Below the pieces are notes generated by a model. That model did not search any database. It worked only from the letters and a program-made list of their open reading frames with translations, and was not told the DNA's origin. Shown piece by piece: positions 37,072-47,281 of a stretch of 51,684 nt of DNA. The number at the start of each line of letters is the position of its first letter. The first letter of the stretch is position 1. Source of the stretch: Photobacterium aphoticum (lineage in GTDB: Bacteria; Pseudomonadota; Gammaproteobacteria; Enterobacterales; Vibrionaceae); NCBI RefSeq assembly GCF_001029435.1, contig NZ_LDOV01000036.1, positions 1 through 51,684 of the forward strand, in the 5' to 3' direction. A program made the position numbers and the translations under genes.

Positions 37072-38091
37072 TTATTGAAGATGGGTACGGATACCACACA
37101 TCTCAGCACACAAGGCAGCCAGATCATCCCAAGGCGGGTAGTCAAAATCGGTTTTGACCCGCACTTCAATCTGAGCAAGGCGTTGTAACAGCGGGATAAT
37201 GACCGACAGTGGCATGCGGTGCAGGGCGCCAATGTACATTTCCCGGCGGTTTTGCCAGATACGGTAATTTTCAAAAATTACATTGAGCGAGGTGCCTTTT
37301 TGCCCCATCTCTTGCATCTTATACAGCTGAGTTAGTTCGCGCTGTAAGGTACGCAAAATGATCACCGCTTCAATGCCTTCGCCTTGTAACTGGCGCAACA
37401 CACGCTGACTACGTTTGGCTTGCCCGGCCAGTACCGCATCAATCAGCTGGAACGGGGTGTAGTGGTTGTGACGGCTCAATGCCGTTTCCAGTCGCACCAC
37501 GTTCAGTTCGCCGTCCGGGTAGAGCAACACCAGCTTTTGCAGGCTTTGCGCTAATGCCAGCAGATTACCTTCATGCCACTGAGCCAGCATTTGTACGGAT
37601 TCGTGATCCGGTTTCAACCCCAGTTGCTGACAACGACCCTGAATAAAGCGGGGCAGCTGGCGGCTATCTGGTGTGTTGCAGGGCAGGTATAAGCCTTGCG
37701 TTTCCAGTGTTTTGAACCACTTGGCGCTTTCCTGTTTTTTGGTAAAGCGCGGGCCTTGGATCAGCAGCAAAATGTCTTCATGCAGGCAGTCAATCACGCT
37801 TTGCAGAGATTTGACCTGCTGAGCGTTCAGGGCACTGTCCGGCAGTTCCAGTTCAATGATCTGACGGGCTGAAAACAGGCTCATAGCCTGACAGCAGTCC
37901 AGGATCAAGTTCCAGTCGAGCGAGGCATCAACGGTGAAGCTGTGGCGCTCATCAAAGCCTTGTTGTTGTGCGGCCTGTTTGATTTGGTCACTGCATTCGA
38001 GCTTGAGCAAGGGCTCATTGCCCAGTAAGAGGTAAGCAGGGCGCAACCCTTTAGACAGCTGTTGCGCCAATTGTTCCGGGTAGATCCTCAT
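37072..38091 (-). CDS. holA: DNA polymerase III delta subunit
   Basis: A 339-residue clamp-loader subunit that opens the beta sliding clamp. The N-terminal half is the AAA-like delta domain starting MRIYPEQLAQQLSKGLRPAYLLLGNEPLL, which includes the clamp-contact region SLFSARQIIELELPD (the LF element that contacts beta). The collar domain follows. It overlaps lptE by four bases (38088-38091), as in other gammaproteobacteria. Confidence 0.95.
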   Translation of the reverse strand: MRIYPEQLAQQLSKGLRPAYLLLGNEPLLKLECSDQIKQAAQQQGFDERHSFTVDASLDWNLILDCCQAMSLFSARQIIELELPDSALNAQQVKSLQSVIDCLHEDILLLIQGPRFTKKQESAKWFKTLETQGLYLPCNTPDSRQLPRFIQGRCQQLGLKPDHESVQMLAQWHEGNLLALAQSLQKLVLLYPDGELNVVRLETALSRHNHYTPFQLIDAVLAGQAKRSQRVLRQLQGEGIEAVIILRTLQRELTQLYKMQEMGQKGTSLNVIFENYRIWQNRREMYIGALHRMPLSVIIPLLQRLAQIEVRVKTDFDYPPWDDLAALCAEMCGIRTHLQ

Positions 38092-38750
38092 TGCGCGGTT
38101 TCAACCTGCGTATGTGGTGTTTTTTCATACGAGATGGCCTTCGCCGCGTGTTCATCGCTGACGTTTTCTGTGCTCACCGAGGTATTTTTCTCTTGGTTGT
38201 CTTTGATCAAGGCATCCAAGTGTTCTTTTTCCATGCGGTTAAATACCGCCGTCAAACGGGCAAGCTGGCGCATGATCTGGCGAGAGGCTTGTTGGCGCAT
38301 CTCTTCTTCAATCATGTCGCGTTCAACGGATTTCGCCAATGCAGTCAGTGGGTTATCCAGGAAAGTACGGTTAACACGCGTGGTGAAGGTCTGAATGCCT
38401 TTGTTCGGTACCACAATGCTGTAGTTCACCACATAGGTCAGTTCGTATTCTGCTGCACGGGCGTTTTGGTAAAGCGACAAGGTACGCTCACTGATCGATT
38501 CGCTGATCAGGTTCAGGTTAGGAACGGTGCTGGACGGCGGCACTTGTTCAATACCGTGCAATTGGAACTGGGAAGCCACCTGACGTTGTAGCGGCCCATA
38601 GCGGTCGAAACTGGTCAGAGAAAGTTTGGCGATGTCGTCTGGCAACATGTAGTTACCACGAAGGTGAAAACCGCAGGACGCTGTGGCCAGTGCCAGGGCG
38701 ATAACAAAGAAGGTTCGGATGGTGCTTTTGAGGGAAAAGAAAGCTTTCAC
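38088..38750 (-). CDS. lptE: LPS assembly lipoprotein LptE
   Basis: A 220-residue outer-membrane lipoprotein (RlpB) that plugs LptD, the LPS translocon. The signal peptide ends in ATASCGFHLRG with lipidated Cys26, and GFHLRG is the family start. The SERTLSLYQNARAAEYELTYVVNY segment is typical. The tail after about residue 170 (HLDALIKDNQEKNTSVSTENVSDEHAAK...) is charged, low-complexity and longer than in E. coli. It is coupled to holA. Confidence 0.93.
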   Translation of the reverse strand: MKAFFSLKSTIRTFFVIALALATASCGFHLRGNYMLPDDIAKLSLTSFDRYGPLQRQVASQFQLHGIEQVPPSSTVPNLNLISESISERTLSLYQNARAAEYELTYVVNYSIVVPNKGIQTFTTRVNRTFLDNPLTALAKSVERDMIEEEMRQQASRQIMRQLARLTAVFNRMEKEHLDALIKDNQEKNTSVSTENVSDEHAAKAISYEKTPHTQVETAQ

Positions 38751-38830
38751 CGAGTCTGCTCCATGAAAAGTGAGTGAAAACTGACCGGCTAACGTAGAGG
38801 GACGGATTGTCGAAAAGTGAGCCGGAGGAA

Positions 38831-38864
38831 CTGTGGCCCCTGTGCAAAAGCGCAGGAGCCACAG
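38831..38864. other. Long hairpin between leuS and lptE
   Basis: CTGTGGCCCCTGTGC and GCGCAGGAGCCACAG pair across an AAAA loop to form a 15-bp stem with two imperfect positions. No T run follows on the minus strand, so it is not a standard terminator. It may slow decay or be cut by an RNase between leuS and lptE. Confidence 0.55.
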
Positions 38865-38900
38865 GTTTAGGCATCAGGTACGTGCTTTAGTTCGCGGCAA

Positions 38901-41474
38901 TTAGTTTGCGACGATGTTCAACAGTTTACCTGGTACGTAGATCACTTTACGAATAGTCACATCGTTGGTGAACTTGGTTACGCCTTCATCAGCCATAGCC
39001 AGTGCTTCTACTTGTTCTTTGGTTGCATCTGCAGCCACAGTCAGCTTAGCACGTAGTTTGCCGTTAACCTGAACGATGATCAGTTTTTCGTCTTCGATCA
39101 TTGCCTTGTCGTCAGCGATTGGCCATTCTGCGTTGTCGATGTTGCTTTCGCCCAGCGCTTCCCACATTTCAAAACAGATGTGTGGAGTCATTGGGTACAG
39201 CATACGTACGATCGCTTTTAGCGCTTCGTCCAGTAGTGCGCGGTCTTGTGCGCTGTCCTGAGACGCTTTCGCCAGCTTGTTCATCAGCTCCATCACAGCA
39301 GCGATAGCGGTGTTGAATGTCTGACGACGGCCGATGTCATCGCTGACTTTTGCGATGGTCTTGTGTACATCACGGCGTAGGGCTTTCTGATCGCCAGATA
39401 GGGTTGCCACGTCAAGCGCTTCAACCGCACCTTTCTCAGTGTGCTCTTTCACCAGTTTCCATACACGCTTCAGGAAGCGGTTAGCGCCTTCAACGCCAGA
39501 CTCTTGCCACTCAAGGGTCATGTCTGCAGGTGAGGCAAACATCATGAATAGACGTACGGTGTCAGCACCGTATTTGTCTACCATCTCTTGTGGGTCGATA
39601 CCGTTGTTTTTCGACTTAGACATTTTGATCATGCCTGAGTGTGTTACATCACGGCCTTCAGTGTCTTTTGCTGAAGTAATGCGGCCTTTACCGTCACGCT
39701 CAACGGTTACGTCAGTCGGTGCAACCCACTCTTTACCGCCTTTCTCGGTTTCGAAGTAGAACGCATCCGCCAGTACCATGCCCTGACATAGCAGCTGCTT
39801 GAACGGCTCGTCAGAGGTTACGTAACCTGCGTCACGTAGCAGTTTGTGGAAGAAGCGAGAGTACAGCAGGTGCATACACGCGTGCTCGATACCACCGATG
39901 TACTGGTCTACTGGTAGCCAGTAGTTTGCTTTTTCTGGGTCTAGAATGTCGTCAGCCTGTGGAGAACAGTAACGCGCGTAGTACCAAGAAGACTCCATGA
40001 ACGTATCGAACGTGTCTGTTTCACGTAGTGCTGGTTCGCCGTTAAAGGTGGTCTTCGCCCACTCTTTGTCTGCTTTGATTGGGCTGGTTACGCCGTCCAT
40101 TACCACGTCTTCTGGAAGAATCACTGGTAGCTGGTCAGCCGGTACCGGATGCACTTCGCCATCTTCAGTGGTTACCATTGGGATTGGTGCACCCCAGTAA
40201 CGCTGACGAGATACGCCCCAGTCACGTAGACGGAAATTAACGGTCTTCGTGCCTTTGCCTTCTGCTTCTAGTTTCGCTGCGATCGCATCGAATGCGCCTT
40301 GGAAATCCAAGCCGTCGAATTCGCCTGAATCGAACAGTACGCCTTTCTCGGTGTAAGCCGCTTCAGAGACATCTAGCTCGCTGCCGTCAGCTGGCTTGAT
40401 CACAGGGATGATGTCCAGGCCGTACTTGGTGGCGAATTCAAAGTCACGCTGGTCGTGTGCAGGTACTGCCATTACCGCGCCTGTGCCGTAATCCATCAGT
40501 ACGAAGTTCGCCACGTATACAGGCACTTCACGACCGTTTAGTGGATGAATGGCAGTCAGGCCAGTGGCCATGCCTTTCTTCTCCATGGTCGCCAGTTCTG
40601 CTTCAGCGACTTTCGTGTTCTTACACTCGTCGATGAAGGCGGCTAGCTCAGGGTTGTTCTGTGCTGCCAGTGTCGCCAGTGGGTGACCCGCTGCGATACC
40701 CACGTACGTTACGCCCATTAGGGTGTCCGGACGGGTTGTGTACACTTCTAGATCTTGCTGACCTTGTACCGCAAACTTCAGTTCTACACCTTCAGAGCGA
40801 CCGATCCAGTTGCGCTGCATGGTTTTTACCATGTCAGGCCAGCCGTCTAGGGTGTCTAGATCGTCAAGTAGCTCTTGTGCGTATTCAGTGATCTTAATGA
40901 ACCACTGTGGGATTTCTTTTTGCTCTACAGGCGTGTCACAACGCCAGCAGCAACCGTCTTCAACCTGCTCGTTCGCCAGTACGGTCTGGTCGTTCGGACA
41001 CCAGTTAACAGAAGACGTCTTCTTGTATACCAAGCCTTTGTTGTACAGCTTAGTGAAGAACTCTTGTTCCCAACGGTAGTACTCAGGCGTACACGTTGCG
41101 AATTCACGGTTCCAGTCGTAACCGAAGCCCAGCAGTTTTAGCTGGTTCTTCATGTATTCAATGTTTTCGTATGTCCAAGGCGCCGGTGCAGTGTTGTTTT
41201 TCACCGCTGCGTTTTCTGCAGGCAGACCGAACGCATCCCAGCCGATTGGCTGCATGACGTTTTTGCCTTGTAGGCGCTGGTAACGTGATACCACATCACC
41301 AATGGTGTAGTTACGTACGTGACCCATGTGCAGACGGCCACTTGGGTACGGGAACATGGAGAGACAGTAGAATTTTTCTTTATTTGGGTCTTCACTTACA
41401 ACAAAGGTCTTATTGTTGTCCCAAAGTTCCTGAACTTTCTGTTCAATGTCCTGTGGACGATATTGTTCTTGCAT
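38901..41474 (-). CDS. leuS: Leucyl-tRNA synthetase
   Basis: An 857-residue class I aminoacyl-tRNA synthetase that charges tRNA-Leu. The HIGH-type motif is [13 protein letters not shown] (about 44-56), a CP1 editing domain follows with [12 protein letters not shown] and [20 protein letters not shown], and the KMSKS motif is [24 protein letters not shown] is a zinc-ribbon remnant. The start [18 protein letters not shown] at 41474 matches the family; an ATG nine bases upstream has no ribosome site. It heads the long minus-strand block and diverges from ybeL. Confidence 0.98.
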   Translation of the reverse strand: MQEQYRPQDIEQKVQELWDNNKTFVVSEDPNKEKFYCLSMFPYPSGRLHMGHVRNYTIGDVVSRYQRLQGKNVMQPIGWDAFGLPAENAAVKNNTAPAPWTYENIEYMKNQLKLLGFGYDWNREFATCTPEYYRWEQEFFTKLYNKGLVYKKTSSVNWCPNDQTVLANEQVEDGCCWRCDTPVEQKEIPQWFIKITEYAQELLDDLDTLDGWPDMVKTMQRNWIGRSEGVELKFAVQGQQDLEVYTTRPDTLMGVTYVGIAAGHPLATLAAQNNPELAAFIDECKNTKVAEAELATMEKKGMATGLTAIHPLNGREVPVYVANFVLMDYGTGAVMAVPAHDQRDFEFATKYGLDIIPVIKPADGSELDVSEAAYTEKGVLFDSGEFDGLDFQGAFDAIAAKLEAEGKGTKTVNFRLRDWGVSRQRYWGAPIPMVTTEDGEVHPVPADQLPVILPEDVVMDGVTSPIKADKEWAKTTFNGEPALRETDTFDTFMESSWYYARYCSPQADDILDPEKANYWLPVDQYIGGIEHACMHLLYSRFFHKLLRDAGYVTSDEPFKQLLCQGMVLADAFYFETEKGGKEWVAPTDVTVERDGKGRITSAKDTEGRDVTHSGMIKMSKSKNNGIDPQEMVDKYGADTVRLFMMFASPADMTLEWQESGVEGANRFLKRVWKLVKEHTEKGAVEALDVATLSGDQKALRRDVHKTIAKVSDDIGRRQTFNTAIAAVMELMNKLAKASQDSAQDRALLDEALKAIVRMLYPMTPHICFEMWEALGESNIDNAEWPIADDKAMIEDEKLIIVQVNGKLRAKLTVAADATKEQVEALAMADEGVTKFTNDVTIRKVIYVPGKLLNIVAN

Positions 41475-41658
41475 CGATGGCATCCGGGATTTTGTGAGTT
41501 GAGTACAAACACATTCAATATAATCGACATAGAATAACTAAAGGTAAAGGTGTCAACAATAGCTGAAACCATTTCGGCCGCGAATTGTTGCCTGATCATA
41601 GGCCCAGACAGGCCTGCAGCACATGACAAGCGGTCGCAGGGTGCAGTAAGGGGGAGTT

Positions 41659-42141
41659 ATGGCGGATCAAAAAAAGGACTACGAAAACTTGCTAGAAGAA
41701 GTGACGGAAGCCCTGAAACGCAGCCCGGATGAATTGAAACACTGGGCGACGATTACTGAGCAGTACCGTCAGGCAGCCAGCGACATGACCAAAGACGAAC
41801 TGGCGTTAATTTCTGCGTACCTGAAACGGGATCTCAATGAGTTTGCCCACAATGTGGAGAGCAGCCCGGAGCCGTTCGGGGACAGCCCGTTTTATCGGGT
41901 AGTCAAAGAGACGATTTGGGAAGGGTTGGCGGAAGCCACTGATAAAACCCAGATCGAATGGCGTGAAGTCATGGATGATTTTAAACACCAAGGGGTGTAT
42001 GAAGCAGGCGAAATGGTCGGCTTGGGGCATCTGGTGTGCGAACAATGTGGCCATGATGAAGTGATCACTCATGTGAAAGCCATCTCACCCTGCCTGCGTT
42101 GCGGTCATACCCGCTTTACCCGTAAGCCGCTTGCCCCATAG
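41659..42141 (+). CDS. ybeL: YbeL, zinc-ribbon-containing protein (DUF1451)
   Basis: A 160-residue soluble protein. A helical N-terminal part (residues 1-118, rich in charged residues) precedes a C-terminal zinc ribbon with two CxxC pairs (CEQCGHDEV and CLRCGHTRF). It matches the YbeL family of unknown function, which also lies divergent to leuS in E. coli. GGGGGAG precedes the ATG. Confidence 0.92.
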   Translation: MADQKKDYENLLEEVTEALKRSPDELKHWATITEQYRQAASDMTKDELALISAYLKRDLNEFAHNVESSPEPFGDSPFYRVVKETIWEGLAEATDKTQIEWREVMDDFKHQGVYEAGEMVGLGHLVCEQCGHDEVITHVKAISPCLRCGHTRFTRKPLAP

Positions 42142-42165
42142 TCACGGGCGTTATCATTTAAAGAC

Positions 42166-42191
42166 AAAAAACGGGCAGCCGCCCGTTTTTT
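42166..42191. terminator. Bidirectional terminator after ybeL
   Basis: AAAAAACGGGC and GCCCGTTTTTT form an 11-bp stem around AGCC. The A and T runs allow use by ybeL and by the convergent SYLF gene. Confidence 0.93.
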
Positions 42192-42203
42192 GTTGTTTTA
42201 TCT

Positions 42204-42238
42204 TTCCTAGTTCCTAGTTCCTAGTTCCTAGTTCCTAG
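42204..42238. repeat. Five tandem copies of a 7-base repeat (TTCCTAG)
   Basis: Five exact, uninterrupted copies of TTCCTAG lie 26 bases before the end of the SYLF gene, between it and the terminator. It is outside any gene. Copy number of such repeats can change by slippage. Confidence 0.97.
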
Positions 42239-42264
42239 ATACTCGTATCCCGATTCTGCCGTTA

Positions 42265-42960
42265 TTACTCATACTGAGTGGGTGGCTCAATGGTATCTAC
42301 CATGACTGCGACAGGCTCTGCCGCTGGGGCGTTATACGTTGCCGGTGTTGATGCGGGTGCGACAGGTGCCGTTTGCATGGTCGGGTGATGGAGGGGCTCA
42401 AAACTGAAGGTTTGTCCGGCAATGGAGGCTTCTACCATTACGCCGCCTTTGGCAAAGGTAAAGACAGAAATGCCGTTGGTGTAGTTGGCATCCACATAGT
42501 TGTTTTTCCCGGAGCTGGCACTGAAGCCCGCCGTGCCTGCCTTGGCCTGTGCGCCTTCATTGATAGCGACGGCAGAGGCCTGGGCGTCGAGCTCTAAGCT
42601 ACCGTTGATGAAGCGCTCATACGCACGTTGGTCTTGGAAGAAAATCAATTCACTGTAGGCTTGTCCGCCGAACTGCAAGCCAAAAGAGAGCTGGAACAAT
42701 TTGGCCGTACCGGTGAGCTGATGGGCTTGATAAACACTGCCGGTGCCGTATGCGCCACCGATCCAAAAGCCGCCTTTGCCGACGGAAGGAAACACCGCAT
42801 AGCCATAGGCTGATTGGAAAAAGGGCTGGGTTTGTGGTGCGGCCTGAAATTGGTTGAGTGCCGCACGGGTTTCAAGACTTTCTTTGGCCAGCGAGCCGGA
42901 GGCCACACACAGTAGGGCAACCGCACTGAGCATGGTGAAGAGTTTATGGATGCTTTTCAT
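42265..42960 (-). CDS. SYLF-domain (YSC84-like) lipid-binding exported protein
   Basis: A 231-residue protein with a signal peptide (MKSIHKLFTMLSAVALLCVASGSLA). The middle region has the SYLF pattern: AYGYAVFPSVGKGGFWIGGAYGTG in two parts, SFGLQFGGQAYSELIFFQDQRAYERF, and NYVDANYTNGISVFTFAKGGVMVEAS. In eukaryotes this domain binds phosphoinositides; in bacteria its function is unknown. A Pro/Ala-rich tail (APVAPASTPATYNAPAAEPV) ends it. The ATG at 42960 follows AGGGA and starts the signal peptide; a longer frame to 43002 is not favoured. Confidence 0.83.
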   Translation of the reverse strand: MKSIHKLFTMLSAVALLCVASGSLAKESLETRAALNQFQAAPQTQPFFQSAYGYAVFPSVGKGGFWIGGAYGTGSVYQAHQLTGTAKLFQLSFGLQFGGQAYSELIFFQDQRAYERFINGSLELDAQASAVAINEGAQAKAGTAGFSASSGKNNYVDANYTNGISVFTFAKGGVMVEASIAGQTFSFEPLHHPTMQTAPVAPASTPATYNAPAAEPVAVMVDTIEPPTQYE

Positions 42961-43013
42961 CGATGCATTTCCCTCGAGTGCATGATCATAGATACCCTTC
43001 ATACTAACAAGAT

Positions 43014-43048
43014 GAAAAAAAAGGCGAAGAGGGTAACTTCACCTTTTT
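43014..43048 (-). terminator. Terminator after lnt
   Basis: On the minus strand AAAAAGGTGAAG pairs with CTTCGCCTTTTT around a seven-base loop (one G-U pair), followed by more T residues. It closes the corC-lnt transcript ahead of the SYLF gene. Confidence 0.8.
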
Positions 43049-43121
43049 GTTCAATTGTCAGCCTAAGTTCAGGCTCTTGGGAATGCATCACGCATCAGGC
43101 ATGTTGAACATGCATGCAGCC

Positions 43122-44681
43122 TTAATCGTGATAATTGATTTCCGGCTGCTGATCGCGAAAGCGCCCTTGCTGACGGCGTGCCAATACCCATGACAGGGTG
43201 AGTGCCCACAATACGTACACATACAGTGGCCAGCTACCGAGCGAGGTAAACGGCGTCATGCCTTCTGTTGGCGTCACTTTGGTACGCAATACTGCGGTCT
43301 CAAACTGCGGAATAGAGGCAATGATCTGACCATGATGATCCACCACACCGGTCAAGCCGCTGTTGGTGGCACGCAACAGGGGTTTACCCAATTCCAGTGC
43401 ACGCATCTGGGCAATTTCCATGTGCTGGAACGGCCCAATCGACTTACCAAACCACGTATCGTTAGACAGGGTCAGCAAAAACTCGGTGTCGTAATCGACG
43501 TTCTGACGCACTTGCTCGCTGAAGGCCACTTCGTAACACAGTGCCGGTGCCAGTGAGTAACCGTTCGCTTCCAGGTTCGGCTGAATGTAATCACCCCGAC
43601 TGAACGAGGACATCGGCAGGTTGAAGAACGGCGCGATAGGGCGCAGCAAATCACCGAACGGCACAAATTCCCCAAATGGCAGCAGGTGGTGCTTGCTGTA
43701 ACGCTCGGCATGTTCGTACTGGTACGGGCCAACCGCATTTACCCCTAACGTCAGGATGTTGTTGTAGAACTGGCCTTTCTCGTTTTGATCCAAGATGCCG
43801 GTGATCACCGTGCTGTGATTATTCCGCGCCGCCGCATCCAGATTCTGCAGGAAGGTCGGTACTTGCGTCTCCAATGCCGGGATCGCCGCTTCCGGCCAGA
43901 TGATCAGATCAGCGCCCCAGTTTTCACGGGTCAGATCGGTGTATTTCATCAGGGTCGGCCAGCGCTGGCTTGGCAACCATTTGATTTCTTGCGGGACATT
44001 GCCCTGAATCATCGCCACATCAACGGTTTTATCCGGATTCGGCACGACCCATTGTTTTTGTCCGGCCAGCAGACTGATCGCACCGACTAACGCAACCACC
44101 AGTAGGGGACGCCAGTTACGGTAATACGCTGCCGCGACAAGAGCCGCACTGGTGAGCACAAGGGCAAGGGTGATCCCTTCCACGCCAAGAATAGGCGCAA
44201 TGGCGGCGTACGGGCTGTCAATTTGGCTGTAACCCATCCAGAGCCAAGGGAAACCGGTCATCAGCCAGCCACGGATCCAATCTAAGATCAGCCAGAAAAC
44301 CGGGCCGCTGAGCATCAGCTGGTGGAACGGTCGACCGCGATTAAAGCGGTTGAACAGGAAACCGAAAAGGGCAGGGTAGAACGCCAGATAGGCGATCAAC
44401 AGCGCCATGAGCGACCAACCGGCCAGCCACGGCATGCCGCCAAAATTGGCGATGCTGACATGGACCCAGCTGATCCCGGTACCAAAAAGGCCTAATCCCC
44501 ACAAAAAGCCGATCAGCGCGCCGCGCTTAGGCGTTTGTTGGAGCAATAAGGCAAACAGAAGGCACAGGGAGACGAGTGCGAGGGGCCAGTAATTATAGGG
44601 AGCAAAAGAGAGGGTGGCTAAGGCACCGGCTGGGACAGCCGCAAAGAGCTGTCCCAACTTCATTAGTGTTTTTTTTGTCAT
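43122..44681 (-). CDS. lnt: Apolipoprotein N-acyltransferase
   Basis: A 519-residue inner-membrane enzyme that adds the third acyl chain to lipoproteins. About six N-terminal spans precede a periplasmic nitrilase-like domain. The catalytic Glu is in [12 protein letters not shown], the Lys in [17 protein letters not shown] and the Cys in [15 protein letters not shown] last span ([17 protein letters not shown]) closes it. The lipoproteins MltD, RlpA, LptE and BamC in this window are expected substrates. corC ends three bases before it. Confidence 0.95.
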   Translation of the reverse strand: MTKKTLMKLGQLFAAVPAGALATLSFAPYNYWPLALVSLCLLFALLLQQTPKRGALIGFLWGLGLFGTGISWVHVSIANFGGMPWLAGWSLMALLIAYLAFYPALFGFLFNRFNRGRPFHQLMLSGPVFWLILDWIRGWLMTGFPWLWMGYSQIDSPYAAIAPILGVEGITLALVLTSAALVAAAYYRNWRPLLVVALVGAISLLAGQKQWVVPNPDKTVDVAMIQGNVPQEIKWLPSQRWPTLMKYTDLTRENWGADLIIWPEAAIPALETQVPTFLQNLDAAARNNHSTVITGILDQNEKGQFYNNILTLGVNAVGPYQYEHAERYSKHHLLPFGEFVPFGDLLRPIAPFFNLPMSSFSRGDYIQPNLEANGYSLAPALCYEVAFSEQVRQNVDYDTEFLLTLSNDTWFGKSIGPFQHMEIAQMRALELGKPLLRATNSGLTGVVDHHGQIIASIPQFETAVLRTKVTPTEGMTPFTSLGSWPLYVYVLWALTLSWVLARRQQGRFRDQQPEINYHD

Positions 44682-44684
44682 TCG

Positions 44685-45557
44685 TTATGATGTAGTCGTC
44701 GTTTGATGTGCTTCGTGAGGCACGGTCACTTGCAACTGAATCACGCGGCGGTTATCAGCGGCGGTGACTTTGAATGAGTAGCCATCCAATTCAACGATTT
44801 CACCACGGGCAGGCAGGTGACCAAAGCTGGTCATGACCAAGCCACCCACCGTGTCGACTTCTTCGTCACTGAATCGGGTATGGAACATCTCATTGAAGTC
44901 TTCAATGGTCGCCAAGGCTTTTACCGCATAAGTATGCTTACTTAACTGACGGATATCCTGCTCTTCTTCGTCATCGAATTCGTCTTCGATTTCGCCAACG
45001 ATTTGTTCCAGGATGTCCTCAATGGTTATAACCCCTGATACCCCGCCGAATTCATCAACGACGATCGCCATGTGGTAGCGTTCTTCGCGGAATTCTTTTA
45101 GCAAGCGGTCTACACGCTTACTTTCTGGCACTACCACAGCAGGACGCAAGACTTCTTCCATGTCGAAAGGTTCGCTGTTCGGCTGCAGGTAACGCAAAAG
45201 ATCTTTCGCCAGAAGGATACCTTCTACGTGATCTTTGTCGTCGCTGATCACCGGGTAGCGGGAGTGCTGGGCATCAACAATTAAATCAATCAGATCTTCT
45301 AACTTCTGAGAACGCTCGATGGTGACCATCTGCGAGCGAGGGATCATGATGTCGCGAACCCGCATCTCGGCAATTTCCATAACCCCTTCGAGCATGTCGC
45401 GGGTGTCGTGGTCGATCAAATCGTTTTCTTCGGAATCTCGGAAAACCTCTACCAGGTCTTCACGGTTCTGTGGCTCGCCTTGGAAAAGTTGGCCAATGCG
45501 TTCAAAGAAGGACTTTCTACTCGGACCTTCAGAATTCTGTGAGTTATCTTCGTTCAT
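44685..45557 (-). CDS. corC: CorC, CBS-pair transporter-associated protein
   Basis: A 290-residue cytosolic protein with two CBS domains (about 68-195) and a CorC/HlyC C-terminal domain (about 205-285). [33 protein letters not shown] in shorter pieces and [25 protein letters not shown] are nearly as in E. coli CorC. It was tied to Mg/Co efflux through CorA by early genetics; the biochemical role is still unclear. It is directly upstream of lnt, as in E. coli. Confidence 0.94.
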   Translation of the reverse strand: MNEDNSQNSEGPSRKSFFERIGQLFQGEPQNREDLVEVFRDSEENDLIDHDTRDMLEGVMEIAEMRVRDIMIPRSQMVTIERSQKLEDLIDLIVDAQHSRYPVISDDKDHVEGILLAKDLLRYLQPNSEPFDMEEVLRPAVVVPESKRVDRLLKEFREERYHMAIVVDEFGGVSGVITIEDILEQIVGEIEDEFDDEEEQDIRQLSKHTYAVKALATIEDFNEMFHTRFSDEEVDTVGGLVMTSFGHLPARGEIVELDGYSFKVTAADNRRVIQLQVTVPHEAHQTTTTS

Positions 45558-45665
45558 TGCTTGTAAGAATTTCTTCTCTATCAGTTAAGTGGCGAAAGTG
45601 CCACAAAGTAAAGTGCGATAACCGTAGGGTGACCGCACCCGTTTACACAAGGTCGAGGGAGACGG

Positions 45666-46130
45666 TTAGAGTTTTTCAGCCGCATACGGATCGGCATAGC
45701 CCATCTTCTGCATGATTTCTGTCTCTAAGCCTTCCATTTCCTCGGCTTCGTCATCTTCAATATGGTCATAACCTAGCAGATGCAAGCTGCCATGTACAAC
45801 CATATGTGCCCAGTGGGCATCCAGTGGTTTATCCTGCTCAACCGCTTCTTTTTCGACAACCTGTCGGCAGATAATCAAATCGCCGAGTAAATCTAGCTCC
45901 ATCCCTGGTGGGCTCTCAAACGGGAAAGACAATACGTTGGTTGGTTTGTCTTTACCACGGTAAGTGTGGTTCAGGGTGTGGCTTTCGGCTTCATCCACTA
46001 AACGGATAGTGACTTCAGCGTTAGGTTGAAAAAGGGTAATTGCTGCATCCAGCCACTGTTGGAATTGTGCCTCAGTCGGCATGCCTTCCGCGTTCTCAGT
46101 GGCGGTTTGCAGATCAAGATAAATAGCCAT
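45666..46130 (-). CDS. ybeY: Endoribonuclease YbeY (rRNA maturation)
   Basis: A 154-residue metal-dependent RNase that takes part in 16S rRNA 3'-end maturation and ribosome quality control. The zinc motif [11 protein letters not shown] supplies His113, His117 and His123, one residue short of E. coli numbering. [14 protein letters not shown] is the other family block. Its ATG shares one base with the ybeZ stop (TAATG), so translation is coupled. A 108-base gap separates it from corC. Confidence 0.96.
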   Translation of the reverse strand: MAIYLDLQTATENAEGMPTEAQFQQWLDAAITLFQPNAEVTIRLVDEAESHTLNHTYRGKDKPTNVLSFPFESPPGMELDLLGDLIICRQVVEKEAVEQDKPLDAHWAHMVVHGSLHLLGYDHIEDDEAEEMEGLETEIMQKMGYADPYAAEKL

Positions 46131-47200
46131 TAATTACTTTGTTCCGGTTCAGTGTTGGCGAGCTTGGCCGTGTGTTCTTCACGACGGCGTTGTTCAGCCA
46201 GTTTGCGTTGCTTTTGATCTTCGCTTTCCCACGCTTCATACGCTTGAACAATGCGTGCCACTACAGGGTGACGGACAACGTCGTCGGCCTGGAAGAAGTT
46301 AAAGCTGATTTCATCGACATCCGATAGCACTTCAATCGCGTGGCGCAGGCCAGAGCGGGCACCGCGCGGCAAGTCAATCTGGGTTACGTCACCGGTGATC
46401 ACGGCGCGGGAGTTAAAGCCAATACGGGTCAGGAACATTTTCATCTGCTCGACCGTGGTGTTCTGGCTTTCATCCAGAATGATGAAGGCATCGTTTAAGG
46501 TACGGCCACGCATGTAAGCCAGTGGCGCGACTTCAATCACGTTGCGTTCAATCAGCTTTTCTACGCGCTCAAAGCCCAGCATTTCAAACAGGGCATCGTA
46601 CAGCGGGCGCAGATACGGGTCGACCTTCTGGCTTAAATCCCCCGGCAAAAAGCCCAGTTTTTCACCGGCTTCTACCGCAGGACGGGTCAGCAAAATACGG
46701 CGGATTTCCTGACGCTCTAACGCATCAACCGCCGCAGCGACCGCCAGGTAGGTTTTACCGGTACCAGCAGGACCAATACCAAAGGTAATGTCATGGCGTA
46801 CCATGTTGGCAATGTATTGGGCTTGGTTTGGCGTACGCGGTTTGATCACCCCTTTTTTGGTTTTGATGATCACTTCTTTGCCGTAAGGAATGCTCGACTC
46901 GGTCGATTGTTCAAGAACGCCAGACTCTTTAATTGCTAGGTGGACGTGGTCGGGTTCAATATCAGGAATGGTATTGCGTACAGGCGCGGTGTCCACATAC
47001 AGCGTTTTGATGATATCAACGGCGGCTTGGGCCGTGTGAGGCTGGCCAACGACGCTGAAGCTGCTGCTGCGGTGGTTAATTTCGACACCCAATCGGCGTT
47101 CGAGTTGTTTGATGTTGTCGTCGAAAGGGCCACAAAGGCTGGAAAGACGCTGGTTATCGACGGGTTCCAGGTTAAATTCGATAGTGATAACTTTGCTCAA
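46130..47200 (-). CDS. ybeZ: PhoH-like ATPase YbeZ
   Basis: A 356-residue P-loop ATPase of the PhoH family. Walker A GPAGTGKT is at 143-150 and Walker B is [22 protein letters not shown], with [12 protein letters not shown] as sensor. It works with YbeY in RNA metabolism and may have helicase activity. A charged tail ([20 protein letters not shown]) follows the ATPase core. A GC-rich hairpin lies 18 bases upstream. Confidence 0.94.
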   Translation of the reverse strand: MSKVITIEFNLEPVDNQRLSSLCGPFDDNIKQLERRLGVEINHRSSSFSVVGQPHTAQAAVDIIKTLYVDTAPVRNTIPDIEPDHVHLAIKESGVLEQSTESSIPYGKEVIIKTKKGVIKPRTPNQAQYIANMVRHDITFGIGPAGTGKTYLAVAAAVDALERQEIRRILLTRPAVEAGEKLGFLPGDLSQKVDPYLRPLYDALFEMLGFERVEKLIERNVIEVAPLAYMRGRTLNDAFIILDESQNTTVEQMKMFLTRIGFNSRAVITGDVTQIDLPRGARSGLRHAIEVLSDVDEISFNFFQADDVVRHPVVARIVQAYEAWESEDQKQRKLAEQRRREEHTAKLANTEPEQSN

Positions 47201-47217
47201 GATTGGCCTCTCAATGG

Positions 47218-47239
47218 GGCCACCCCGTGCAGGGTGGCC
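47218..47239. other. GC-rich hairpin between miaB and ybeZ
   Basis: GGCCACCC and GGGTGGCC form a perfect 8-bp stem around CGTGCA in the 81-base gap. No T run follows on either strand, so termination is unlikely; attenuation or RNA processing in the ybeZ leader is possible. Confidence 0.5.
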
Positions 47240-47281
47240 TTGGGTTCAGGGCGGGTCTACTTTATGCAGACAAGCCGCTTA

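Noticed and set aside
36972..37274. Possible remnant of nadD between holA and rsfS
   Set aside because: The frame mostly overlaps holA in another frame, and its residues show no nucleotidyltransferase motif such as GxFxPxHxGH.
41475..41658. Leucine attenuator or T-box before leuS
   Set aside because: I see no Leu-rich leader peptide with a terminator, and T-boxes are not expected in this group.
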